Below, piece by piece: positions 38,169 to 48,903 of a DNA stretch of 64,000 bases. Position 1 is the stretch's first letter, and every line of letters starts with the position of its first letter. The stretch comes from Archilochus colubris. Its lineage: Eukaryota > Chordata > Aves > Apodiformes > Trochilidae. The stretch is from contig CM041084.1 in assembly GCA_023079485.1 (NCBI GenBank), forward strand, positions 120,326,467 to 120,390,466, given 5' to 3'. Position numbers and translations under genes: made by a program. The notes beneath the pieces are model-generated. The model did no database searches and was not told the origin of the DNA. It saw nothing but the letters and a program-made list of their open reading frames with translations.

Positions 38169-38578
38169 ACCATTCCAACTTCTGGTAAATATACACAGAC
38201 CTGACTAGTACTATATGATGGTGTAAAATTCATACATGAATATATACTTGTCAGAGTAATGAAATTCCACTTGCTTGATAGCTGAATTTTCTCAGTTTCC
38301 ACCAATATACATAAAGCTTTCAAAGTCTTAGTACCATCTGGACAGAAGGCTATTACATTGCATTTAACTTCCTCAGTTGTCTCAAGGACATCCTGGTGCC
38401 TTTTGAACTGCTGTTTGATGCCATTTTGCAAATGAAAAAGTTTAGGGGATTGGCGACAGGATACGAGGCCTACACTTGTGGGTCTGTGGTGGCCATCTAT
38501 ACTGATCACAGTAATGCATGGTTGCTCGCTGAAAATTAATTGGATTTCAAACTGTTTGCTAATTGATAGCAAGTGCAA
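38132..38578 (-). other. 148-codon open frame, unrecognised
   Basis: This is the longest frame in the AT-rich part that is not caused by a CR1 or a simple repeat. The translation has no recognised domain, signal peptide or low-complexity bias, and one end overlaps the truncated CR1 at 37,897-38,168. A frame this long can arise by chance among six frames of 64 kb. It could be a fragment of an old pseudogene or an exon with flanking intron. I do not assign a function. Confidence 0.12.
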
Positions 38579-40540
38579 AAGAAACTACCCTGACAATTAA
38601 CATCTCAGTTTTGGTGCGGCAATGAAATGGGTGAAAGAAGTACCTGTCTCCACTCTTATCTTTCTGGGACAGGGTTGGATCAGTAGGTAATTTGTGAAAT
38701 TATATACTACCCATACAGTACCTAGTCAATGACCAAATAAGGAACTTCACTTTACAGGATTGTCAATCTATCACCTTTCAGGAGTGTTAAGTTCACTTAA
38801 AAAAATTAACTTTAGCAGAAAAGGATGTTATTGCTTTTACTGAGGTCAGTGAAAGGGTAATACCATTCTCAGTGATGCTAATGTGAAGGTACAAGGGTGA
38901 CATGAGTTAATTGCACAGTTACCACTTCATTATTGATTTATACTCTCCTGACATTTACAGAGAAATAAAATAGTTTACACTTTACACACTCTCTCAAAAT
39001 ATAAGCCACAGAAACTACTGCAAAGAGTTGGACTTCAAACTGGTAAAACTGCAAAAGAATGAAATTAAGAAAAGACATAATTTCTTCTTTCAGGTGCCTT
39101 CTGTGAAGCATTAAAACCATAATTAAGGAGTTTGAATGAAAGCAAAGAAAGAGGATTCTTCTACAGGAAAAGTTTACTATTCCAGTATCTATGTGCATAC
39201 AGAAATGTTCTGCCTCTGCCATTAGCGCAATTGCCACAATTAAGGCATGAACCTTTATTATATTTTACTCTACGTGTATTCAAGTGTCAAAAAATAAGAC
39301 AATACATTAATATAACTCGATTGGTGCAAATCTACCCATCTGAACTTTGACTGTGGCTCTACAGCATGTACATAGCTGTTCTTCCCTGGACATAGGTTCT
39401 TTTGCCAGCCCATTCAGCATGGTAACTTGATTCAGTCACTTTTTTTTATTTTCAAGTCAGGATGGGAGACTTTTTGAAAGCAAGATTTCTCAAGAAATTC
39501 CATCTGAAATTTTCTTTAGTCATAGGGCTCATTTAAGATTCACATTTCTGAATCCCTTTCCCTGTTTCACACAACATTGTGTGATGAAGGGTATCGGAAA
39601 GCGATGCTTCAGTACAGAAGAAAGTCTGAAATTCACTTCCTTATACAAATCTCCACCCTTGAGGCTCAACCAAAATAACAGAAGATGAATCTGGGGCACA
39701 TCAATAGTTCAGATGAAACACAGGTGCTAGATCTCAGGTCTACTTCCATGCATGCTCTGTATTCGTATCTGAAGTTCTGTGCTAGACCTGTGAAGCATAC
39801 AGTTTCATCTTCAGGGAGTCTAGGACCTCTTCCTTTATTGTTTGAGTCTGGCTTTCTCCCCAGAACTTTTATTTGTCTCAACAGGAGGAATACCCTATTA
39901 CACTAGATACATGAATCAGGAGCTGGAACACAGACAGCCTAAAAAACTTGGCATAATATCACACGGTAAGTCTACAGAGAAAGCAGAGGAAGGAGTACAT
40001 CTATACAAATGTTTAAATATATATAGAGCATCCCTCAGGGACAAATTAACTGTTCCATGGTGATGGTAGCATAGACAATAGAGAAGTAGTTGTTCCCAAA
40101 GGGCATCTTTCTTGGATGATCCAATGTTTTCCACACTGGGGAGATAATTTCCTTTCAATGTACCCTTGTCCAGCATGCCTCTTTTGGTTTACATGTTTTA
40201 TTCTACAGGGACAAACCAAGTAACTCTTAAAACAGCTATTTTGTAATGAGTTTGATGCATTCCATTTTTCTAACCAACACACATCATTGTGACTTAAATG
40301 GTCTTTTTGTTTCTGTTTCTCAGGGAAAGGTGGAAACTCTGAAATTCACTTATGTTAACATGCTATAAAACTACACATACAAACTTTCTGGGGAAAAAGC
40401 AATCTGAGTACTTCACTAAAACATCCTACTGTCAAGCTGGCAAAAACATGCACCAATCTCTCCCATTCCTTGAAAGAAAATACTTGTTTCTACAAATAAG
40501 TGTGGAAAAATACACAGAAAATTAGCAAACATTAGCTTAT

Positions 40541-40569
40541 ACTACACCATATGATCTATATGGTGTAGT
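40541..40569. repeat. Perfect 12-bp inverted repeat, 5-base loop
   Basis: ACTACACCATAT (40541-40552) is exactly reverse-complemented by ATATGGTGTAGT (40558-40569) around GATCT. No transposon family with such ends is recognised. Confidence 0.95.
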
Positions 40570-42864
40570 TATTTTTATGGTGATGACATAATTCTTGGGG
40601 TTAGCAATGGAATTTTACAAATTATTTAACATGTAAATATATTGTCTCTTAGCAATTGTAGGAGTTGCTTGCTTGTTGCTTGCTTTTTTTTATGAAGCTT
40701 TAAGCTTTTAGCTTTAAGTAATACATTTAAAAGAATTACAACTTTAGGTTCATCATCAAGAAGGTAGAATGCAGGTACTGTGGTTAGGCTTTAGGTTAGA
40801 CTTCAGGTAGACTACATTGTGTCACATGGTTCTTACTGAAAATGTAAATATGGAGTTTTAGATTTATAGCTATCTTAAAAAGCAAAAACTTATTAAAATG
40901 CTATTTTTCTCAATTTTTTAATTACCTAAGAAACAATACTTGTCTTATATTTTTAAAATAAATAGGAACATAGTAGTGTTTGATCATGTGTTCTGAATGT
41001 TGCTGTACTCTGTACCATGCATGAAGAATATATTAGAATAGCAGTTGTAGCTGCATTCCTACTAACTCTAATAATTTTAGCAGCACATACAAGGCTGGGA
41101 GTACATATAAAGCAGCCTGTTCCTTCTGGATCTGGTGAGTTCAGTACTAGAAGATAGACAGAGGTTCTCCCCCTCACAGATGATTGAAGTTATACTTGCA
41201 AAATCTCCAACACCGTAGCTGACCCAGAAGGCCACTCAGCTTCTGCTGCAAGTTTCCAGTCCTCTTTTTATCTGTTTTTTGAACATCATATCCCCCCTTC
41301 AGTTCTCCTATTGTAACTGAGTGCATGTCCAGTATTGTAAGATTCATCTGATTCTAAAGCATACAAGTTGACACATTTTTTAAGTCAAGCTGGACCTCAT
41401 TGTGACACGGTTGGTGCAAGACCTCAAAAAATGGAAGCTTTCAGATAGGAGTGGACAACCTAGAAAAAAGTGCTTAGAGCAAGGGACTAGTAGGGCTCTT
41501 TAGCACTCATCTGGTTCAGCCCCTTCAGCCTCAGCTGCTGTGGCCAACATCAGGCCTTCTCCTTCATTAGAGACCTGAGACATGTGTTTCTGAGCTGACC
41601 ATGGTGAAGAGGTTAAAGTGCAACTGGATCAGCTGAAACCAGCCAGGAGGAGTTGGTTTGCATTTTCATAAAGCAATACTCCTCAGCTGGTGATCTGTGA
41701 ATCACTGTGGTGTCTATGAATTAAGCAGGACTTGAAAGATAGCTAAGAAAAGTAAATAAACACAAGTATTGCCATGAGTCTGTACCTCCACTGAAATGAA
41801 AAGGTGGTAAGCAACAAATAGAATAAGTTAAAAAAATTCTTTAACAACACCCAAAATAGGCTCTAAAGCTATTCTGTAATTCTTTCTATGCAGTGCCAAA
41901 ACCAATACATTCTGGGACGCTATAAAAATAGCTGGTAAACTTTAAGATTTAGGTTATTTGCCTCATCTTCTCTGCATCTACCTGAACAGATAGAAAGAGC
42001 CTAGGCAGACCATTTACTTTTAACTTTCATTATTAACACAGACAAATAGAACTTGTTTAAATGGTTCATTAGACTTGTAGGGTGCTTTTTACCTGCAGAG
42101 TCAAGCTGAAAACATTGCACAAATTTCATCCAGTTGATGTCATGATGACTGAATTATTCCCAATTCCCAGTGAGATGATTTTTATATGCCACGTCTACAT
42201 TGTCAATATGAATCTATACACACTGCTTATCAGTATACACAGTGTGAGTTATACTCACTTATCAGTAAAAGATAATTTTCTTTTGCCTTGCCTACATTTT
42301 TGATTCAATCATCCCTAACTGAATCAATGAGGTGGAACTACTTTGTGTACAAATTATGCATCAGATGCATACTCATCCTGTTAATCTCTGTTCTAGCCTG
42401 TTTGAGTCTTGCTGCGTTCTCACATTGGTATTGTTTACATCTCTTTCAACAGCAATATCCTCTGCTTGCCTGTTCTACAGTTTCTAAGGTATCTCCCAGG
42501 ACCTATACCTCCTGGGAACACTCTAAGTTGTCCATAACATACTCAAATTTAGAGGACTCCACTTGAGTAAAGATCCTTTCAGAATAGCCTACACTGGACA
42601 GAGCATGCAGACTAACACATATGTATCCACGCTGAAACTGCTATGTATTTAAACCCTTTTGAACATTTTTATAAATAGGCATGAAACATATTCTATATCA
42701 TATGAAAGACATCAAATAATGATAGAACTATACACTTCTCAAGTGTAGACCAAGCAACAATCCTGAGAAAGTTGATCTTCTGAAACCAGTGTTTTTAGAT
42801 CATGATACATTGTGAAGTGCTTAAAATAACAGAAATATAGAAATATTTTACTATTAATCTTTTC

Positions 42865-43233
42865 ATGCATACATCTCCTTACTGTATTTTGGAAGGAAAA
42901 GAAATTAATCACAATTTGCATAAAGCATACCATAACATGGCCTGGATTAAGCTACAAGAGCGAAGTAGTATCTCCAAATATGCAGTTACGGTTTTCCTCT
43001 ATGGAATAATTATCTTTGTTCTCATTACATCAGTAACTGCATTTGTGCTTTCAAGCTTTTATTCCTGCCTTAGCCTGGCAGGATTTTTAATCAGAAAATT
43101 TAAAAAAATTGAACAGGATTTGTACTTCCACATATTCACCACCGCTATGTTACTGACACTGTCCCAGACGATGGTTTGCCTCTCACCCTCTGCATCATCA
43201 GAGGATGTGCTCTTTCTGGGAAAAAACAATTGA
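42865..43233 (+). other. 122-codon hydrophobic open frame next to the CpG cluster, unrecognised
   Basis: The frame starts at an ATG. Residues about 40-75 form a long hydrophobic stretch (AVTVFLYGIIIFVLITSV then AFVLSSFYSC) that would be a membrane segment if translated. A second, weaker hydrophobic patch lies near residues 105-115. No family is recognised, and AT-rich DNA readily yields runs of Phe, Leu and Ile. No Kozak-quality start, splice pattern or homology supports it, so I treat it as probably non-coding. Confidence 0.12.
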
Positions 43234-43419
43234 TAGGATCGCTGACATGGTTCAGGTGGAACAAATAGGACAGAGACCCCGGCTCTTACACTCTACCGAT
43301 CTACATCATAACTGTGGGTGAAAGGGTCAAGTTCGGGGGTGACCGGAAGCAAACGAATCATTCGGGCAGCGTGAAACCTGCCGGCTGGCAGTCTTTCCCC
43401 CTGTAATAGGTGGGACGCC

Positions 43420-43429
43420 TCGCATGCGA
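43420..43429. promoter_or_regulatory. NRF1-like palindrome
   Basis: TCGCATGCGA is a perfect palindrome close to the NRF1 core GCGCATGCGC. NRF1 motifs are typical of CpG-island promoters. Single motif, not tested. Confidence 0.35.
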
Positions 43430-43594
43430 CACTTTGACAAGCTGGAAGGAGTTTGCTCCCCACCTCACTTCCAGGCTCTCGTTACTGGCTGGGGCGGTGA
43501 CCCCCGCCCTGGCTCCAGCTGCCACCACCGCGCCACCTCCGTGTGCCCGGGGCCGCAGCCAGCGCGGGGCCGCAGCGGGCAGGGAGTCGCGGGG

Positions 43595-43608
43595 CCGCTA
43601 GGTGGCGC
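43595..43608 (+). promoter_or_regulatory. CTCF-like motif
   Basis: CCGCTAGGTGGCGC fits the CTCF core CCASYAGRKGGCRS with one deviation (G for A at position 3) and lies inside CpG island A. Motif orientation is forward. Occupancy would need ChIP data. Confidence 0.5.
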
Positions 43609-43663
43609 GGTTGGGTCTCGCACAGAGCCCGCGCTGCCCTCCCCGGACCGGCCCGGTCCGGTA

Positions 43664-43736
43664 CTGCCCTGCCCTACCCTACCCTGCCCTACCCTGCCTG
43701 GCCTGGCCCTGCCCTGCCCTGCCCTGCCCGGTCTGG
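43664..43736. repeat. C-rich pentamer minisatellite (CCCTG/CCCTA)n
   Basis: About a dozen CCCTG or CCCTA pentamers, interrupted once by CCTGGCCTGG. The minus strand reads GGGCA/GGGTA repeats with at least eight G-triplets one to two bases apart, a strong guanine-quadruplex pattern. Repeat number is likely variable. Confidence 0.9.
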
Positions 43737-43865
43737 CCACTGCCGCCACTGCCGCCCCCCGCTCCGTAGCCCCCTCTCGTTAGGCAGAGAGGGGCAACTA
43801 GAGCTCTCCCCCCGCCCCCCTCCCCGCTTCATTCTGCTACTAATGAGGGGAACAGCCTAGGGGAA

Positions 43866-43886
43866 GGGGCGGGGGGGGACGGGGAC
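43866..43886 (+). promoter_or_regulatory. G-rich tract with GC box
   Basis: A run of GGGG blocks separated by single C or A bases, containing GGGGCGGGG. It fits an Sp/KLF site and a plus-strand guanine-quadruplex. Confidence 0.5.
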
Positions 43887-43920
43887 AAATCATCTGAAAA
43901 GCGGGGCGGAAAATTACCAT

Positions 43921-45060
43921 GGGCAACCGCCACGAGGCTGTTTTTGTTTCTCGGCTCTCGCAGTAAACTCTTGTAATCTGCAGTTATTAGCATAATCTTC
44001 AAAGATCTTTTAGGAGGGATAATCTTTAAACTGCCTAGGGTGCTCGCTTGTGAGGCTCCTAAATAGGATATCATTGGAGGACCGTCAATACCCTTTGAGG
44101 TGTCTTTCTTCGGGTTCGAGGGGTTCCTCTCCGCCTTCTGCTGTGGAGGACAATAATGTAATCTCCGCCTTGATGGGGGTCAGGAGAACATTACAGCTCT
44201 GAATACTCAAATCTTCTCTCTCGCGGGCTTTTAATTTACGAGGGGGGAAAGGCATATATTTTCCCTCGAAGTTTACTTTTCGTCAAGGGTAATTATCTCA
44301 CTTGCATTTGAACTCTTCGGGGGACTGGAATGAGTTTCCAATCATTTGATTCCCCTGCCTGAAATCTATAGCTCTTTTGTGTGAACCTGCAGAGCTCTGG
44401 AAATGAACAACCCAACCCGCGGTTTGCAGAAATGTTCATTGCAGCGAAGGGTGTGTTAGGAGAATACAAACAGCACCCACAGATAGTTGCCAAGGGCACC
44501 TAATACATCTTTGCATTACACCTTGAACTAGTCTGCCCGTATCTCCGAGTTTTTATTGCATGGATCATAAATGATTGTAAAGTCTGCAAATCTTTCATGA
44601 AACCCTGGCAATTAATAGTTTAGCCAGGGAGCCTTTAAAGAAAACAGGGTCTCTTAACGCAGCTCTTGAAATCGGTTCATAGCCGCATGGTGCCGGCGTG
44701 ATCTCACGATTCAGAGTTTTAAGAGATTTACAGCTTTTCTTTTATTTTGAACAATGCACTTTCTCTATTTTTCAGGACAAGAAAACCCAGAAACGTTAGT
44801 TACTACCAGAATGCCAGGTGGTCTCTGACCAGTGGGAGGGGGAAAGGGCTCAGCAAAAGTCAGCTTGAACGCTAGGTACTAGAACCAGTAAAATTAGACC
44901 GCGTTTCCCATTTATGGTTTCAGGTAACCACATAAAACTAGCTATTTCTTTAAACCGGTTTGGTCCTGATCGTTTCCTGCATTGCGCTTTTAAAGGCAGG
45001 AGCACCCCGTGACCCTAAGTGACTGTAGTTCCCGGCAGCCGTTTGGATTGCTTTATGAAG
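43921..45060. promoter_or_regulatory. Inter-island block, candidate conserved non-coding element
   Basis: Between islands A and B the sequence returns to balanced composition. It is free of recognisable repeats and simple sequence, and is dense in developmental-factor words: TTTGCATTA and CTTGCATTTG (POU-like), GAACAATG (SOX-like), and TAATTA/CAATTAA-type homeobox cores (near 44,290 and 44,612). Long frames are absent on both strands. That texture next to CpG islands is typical of deeply conserved enhancers of transcription-factor genes. Conservation is inferred, not measured. Confidence 0.4.
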
Positions 45061-45234
45061 GCACGTTGGGGTCCTTTATCAATTATTCGTGTTAACAAAG
45101 AAAAGGCGCTTGCCTGAAGATGCGAAAGTTCTTCAAGGGAGGGTCCTGCGAGGGGAGAAGTGCCCAGTTCCCCATAAATGATTTACAAGGGATGGATCAG
45201 TAACAGGGAAAAAGCAGCCCAGGGGAGAGAGAGG

Positions 45235-45600
45235 GCACGCAAACAGTTGCTTCACCCGCAGGTTAATGATACCGGAATGAAGCGAGCGGAGGCCAGGCGG
45301 GCTGCCCTGACCGTCGTCCCGGCCCCTGCCCCGCCGGCTGCGGGGGCAGCCCCGGCTGATCCCCTTGTTTTCTTCCCCAATAATCTGCCGGGCGCCTGCC
45401 TGGCGAGTGGCAGGCAAACGCTGCTCGGAGCAGTGCGGAAAGGGCAGAGGCTGGCAGGGGTGGCCCGTAGTTGCCCCGCGGGACCGTACGGGGCTGTACG
45501 CCGAGGGCGAGGGTCTCTCGTAGGGCGGAGGGGGGGACGGTGGTGGAGACTGAGCCGGAGGCAGCAGCCCGGCGGGGAGCTACCTGGCTGGTGTCTCAGG
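45235..45600. promoter_or_regulatory. CpG island B
   Basis: A second CpG-dense stretch (CCCGGCCCCTGCCCCGCCGG near 45,319; GTACGGGGCTGTACGCCGAG near 45,487). A 204-codon plus-strand frame and a 132-codon minus-strand frame overlap here. Both have Arg/Ala/Gly/Pro-rich, domain-free translations and arise from the low stop-codon density of GC-rich DNA. Confidence 0.65.
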
Positions 45601-45899
45601 CTACTGCCAGAAGCAGACAAGTGCTTAGAGGGGCTTATAAAAATTGACACAGAAACTATACTTCCTGGGACTTCCTCTTGGAGGTCTGCGCCTGAAAATA
45701 TTCGTTATCTCCGCCTTAAGTGGCTACATGGATTTCCTTCCCTCCCGAACTTCGCTACTGTCTTCCAACCCGTCCTCTCGGGGTGTAGTTAGGGAGAGAT
45801 GTAGTGAGCAAAAGGGGCATCTCCTGCCCCTGATGACGCAGCTGATGCTTTCAGGGATCCCGGACAGAAGGTCGCTGCAGCTGCACTAGTGCCTTAGTG

Positions 45900-46130
45900 C
45901 TCCACCCTCGGGGTAGAAGAAGGGAGGGAGAGGTGGGGGGCAGGACTGGAGGTGGCGGGAACCCCCACCTTGGGAGAAGGGGGAAGGGCTCCTGGCCACG
46001 GGCGCCGGGGCAATTCACAGCTACTGCGGTTCTTTGGGCGGTCGCATGATTTCATCGTGGAGGTGACTCGTAAAAATGCTGCTCCAGAGGTAGCACTGGC
46101 GGCGAGGTTACCGTCAAGGGACTCTATGCT
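45900..46130. promoter_or_regulatory. Small GC-rich segment C
   Basis: Moderately CpG-rich, with GGGCGCCGGGGCAATTC near 46,000 and a run of CCCCCC near 46,131. It is smaller and weaker than the flanking islands. Function is not evident. Confidence 0.4.
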
Positions 46131-47549
46131 GCCCCCCCATTCTTCCTCAAAAACGTTGTTGATAACTAAAAGAGGCAACCACTTCATAAAAACCATTTAA
46201 GGAAACGCTGAAGCCGAAATGAAAACCACTAGTTACATTAAGGTTAAATCAAACGTGGCCTTATGTGATGAGAAATACGCGCAAATATTCCCCGCATAGG
46301 AAAGAAATTCCATTTACTATTCTGCAAGCTGTTTGCTTTTGGCACGAAGCACTACCTTTCCCGCAGAAAGAATAGTAACGTCTGTATACACTGAAGTGAC
46401 TGGAATCAAAACGTCCTCGTCATCAAATCTGCCCGCGTCTAGTTGCAAGTGCAAAAATAGTTGCTGCACATGACCATATGGCTTTAGAATATTAACTTTA
46501 TTCTAATTAAGACAGCAAAGAAATTTCAAACAATCCTCTTTATTAATACAAAAACCCTGATTAGCCCAGGGCATATAGCTAAGATTCTTGGAAGAGAGGT
46601 TATAAACAGCCCTCATTTAAGTAACAGTCACTTTTTAAACCGGCTGTTTGCCCCCGCGGGTTGCTGCGAGGCGCGCAGTAGCCAGCAGCAGTAACGTTTA
46701 TTTCATTGTCAGTGCTGCCCTTGCCTGCAGTATTTTATCTGCAGCAGGAGATGGACACGAAGTCCTCAGGAAAAGACGTCTACCTTGCTGACTTTTATTG
46801 GCCTTTTAAAAACCACCTCTGAAATAACACTGGATGGCTTTGGGTATATTGACACCGTCCATGTAGATATCTGAGCAATTATTTCCAGTGATAACTAATG
46901 TTTCGTAATTGGGGGTGTGTGATGGTGGGGGATCATACATATTTTCCTTTGTTCCCTTCAACAGACAATCGAAAGTCCCAAGAAACTGAATCCAGAGTTT
47001 CCACGGGAAAACTCTGGAAATAAGGAACTGACCATCTTAACAAGATACAACAACACAGAAAGGTACCGTCGGTACTAGAGAGAGGAAAATGATCTCCTCT
47101 CTGGGGAAACCAATCAATCACCGGCCGCCCTCCAAGACTGCAGGAAGAGAACATTTTTCATATTTTTTTTCTCATCTCCTTCCTGTGTAAGAGCCCGCGT
47201 AGTCCCCTCTCCTGAGAGCGCGTCGTTAAATCACTTGACACGGGTGGGCAGTTTGGGGACTCAGGCGTGTTCACGCAGCCACGGTGAGGTAGTCCCTCTC
47301 TGTGGGGACTTTGGTCATTCTTACATGGGAACTTCTGCCAAATATCCTCCTCTCAAACTGCCAGGGAGGCCCCCCGGATGACATTTGGAGTGACAAGATA
47401 CGACCTTCATTGCCTTGAATTATTTTCTTCCTGATGCTTCTGTGGGTGTGAGCTGGTGATACCATAGGAAGGGCACTAATTATTGTTTCGAGTCTGTGAC
47501 TGTTCAAAGTCGGAAGACAAGGACAGTTATTTTAAAAATACTTCCTTGT
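46131..47549. other. AT-richer inter-island sequence, no gene recognised
   Basis: Repeat-free and mixed in composition, with a brief CG-rich patch near 46,640-46,690 (CCCCGCGGGTTGCTGCGAGG). Frames are 82 codons or fewer. Like 43,921-45,060 it may hold regulatory elements. A minus-strand weak donor (reverse of TTCTTACATGG near 47,320) was seen but has no partner. Confidence 0.4.
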
Positions 47550-48359
47550 GTCACGACCTTCCCCATGGTACGAGGCCGACGAAGTGTCTCTAGCGAGGGG
47601 AACCCAGGGTCTGAAGTGGATCCCCGTATTTGGTTCCGTTTCTTTACATCACCAGGCGTCCAGTTAAAAGAAGGGGGGGGTTTTCCTCCCCCCGCCATCA
47701 CAGCGTTAGTGAATCAAGGGGAGAAACACCGGGTGGGGAAGCTTTAAGATTTGACCTCCCGCAAATCTGTAGCTGCCAAACACGGCGCAGACCTGAGCAC
47801 TACGCTTCGGGGGGCAGCGGGGGCGGCCCCGCCGCCGGGGATCGCCGTTCGCTCAGGCCCTACGGGCTGGCTGGGCACGGAGCAGCCCAGAGCAGGGTGG
47901 GTCCCAGGAGTAAGGGGATCGGCCGCTCCCCGCCCCGGTGGCCGGAGGGCGCTGCGGCGGAGCCAGACGAAGGATGGGGGGAGCGGGGCTGGGGGGCAAA
48001 GCGCCTTCGCAGCACCGCGGCTCCCGCCAGCAGGAGCCCAGCCGAGCCGGACGGAGGCAAGCCGGGCCGGGCCGGGGACACCGGGCCCGCCCGCTGGCGG
48101 GGCGCGGGTGCGCGCAGGGCCAGTCGCTGTCGGCAGCGGTAGCTTTCAGTTTTCATTGAGGCCGCTGGTTACTGTTTAACATCCCCACCCACGTTTCAGT
48201 TTGTTTAGTAAATCGATCTGATGGTTGGGCTGTGGCTGCTGCCCTGTCGCCATTGAGCAAAGTTAATTCCTCCCCCCGCCCCGCTCCACACACTCTTCTC
48301 CCCCTTCTTCCCTCTACAGCATATGGTAAAGACGGTGCCAGCCACACCAAACAAGTCAC

Positions 48360-48484
48360 GCAACCCAGCGCCGGGACGCCCGCGGGGAGCCGGGGGGTGC
48401 GGGGGAGGCAGGAGGCCCGGGGGATGCCGCCTCCTTGAGCTGTGACCGCGCCGCCAGAGGCCGAGGGACGGGGCGGCCCCGCCG
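48360..48484 (+). other. Putative non-coding first exon ending at a strong splice donor
   Basis: CCCCGCCG|GTAAGTTCC at 48,484/48,485 is an almost ideal donor at the end of a CpG- and G-rich stretch, as expected for a 5' UTR exon. The 5' limit shown is arbitrary, because no initiator or TATA box fixes the start. The last part includes a five-codon upstream frame, ATGCCGCCTCCTTGA (48424-48438). The downstream acceptor is unknown; candidates lie at 55,848, 61,639 and 63,532 or beyond the window. Confidence 0.3.
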
Positions 48485-48637
48485 GTAAGTTCCCGGGGGC
48501 CAGCGAGTGGCACAGCCCCGAGCACCCCTCATAGCCGGCGGGCAGCCTCGCTGGAGGCGGCAAATGTGTGAGGTGCGGACAGCTGACCCGGCTCGTGGTA
48601 AAACGGACAGCAGCCGATCTGGGGGGGGAATTTAATT

Positions 48638-48690
48638 TTATACATTTTAAAAAATATATTTATTATTATTATTTTATTTTTCTTTTTACG
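48638..48690. repeat. A/T simple-sequence tract inside CpG island D
   Basis: AAAAAATATATT followed by ATT repeats and poly-T with scattered C. It interrupts the GC-rich island sharply. Confidence 0.85.
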
Positions 48691-48879
48691 TTTGGTCACG
48701 TGTCCCTGTTGTCGGCGTCCGGGGCGCTCCGAGAGCCGCGCTGGGCTGGGCGCAGCCTCGGGCCCCCGGGGCGGGGTGCGTGCGTGTCTCGGTGGCGGGA
48801 ACCCGGCCCAGCCCGGGTCCGCTGAGCCCCTGACTCCCCGTCTGCAGCCCCTGCCCCCGCAGGAGAGTCCCATTGCTGC

Positions 48880-48903
48880 CGGGGGCGGGGGGGGGAGGGG
48901 GGC
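48880..48903 (+). promoter_or_regulatory. G-rich tract, guanine-quadruplex candidate
   Basis: Runs of five to nine G separated by single C or A bases at the 3' edge of CpG island D. It contains Sp/KLF-type GC boxes. Confidence 0.5.

Larger units (their letters stand above)
38169..43319. other. AT-rich non-coding stretch, CR1-free
   Basis: No recognisable CR1 copy appears from here to 53,865. It includes the perfect 12-bp hairpin at 40,541-40,569 and a 122-codon hydrophobic frame at 42,865-43,233. Otherwise there are short chance frames only. It is the left shoulder of the CpG-island cluster. Confidence 0.5.
43320..43920. promoter_or_regulatory. CpG island A
   Basis: There is an abrupt rise in G+C and CpG after 40 kb of AT-rich DNA. 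The densest part is 43,500-43,660, with many CG dinucleotides in GCGC, CCGG and GCGG contexts. It contains an NRF1-like palindrome, a CTCF-like motif, a C-rich minisatellite and a GC box (GGGGCGGGG near 43,868). Overlapping long frames on both strands are by-products of GC richness. It is likely a promoter or Polycomb-type CpG island; direction of transcription cannot be read. Confidence 0.75.

Noticed and set aside
45178..45792. 204-codon plus-strand frame in CpG island B
   Set aside because: The translation is Arg/Ala/Gly/Pro-rich without a domain, overlaps long frames on the opposite strand, and reflects low stop-codon density in GC-rich DNA.
47630..48179. 140-170-codon frames in CpG island D
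   Set aside because: Several frames on both strands are open at once, as expected from GC content. None shows a family resemblance or a consistent start.
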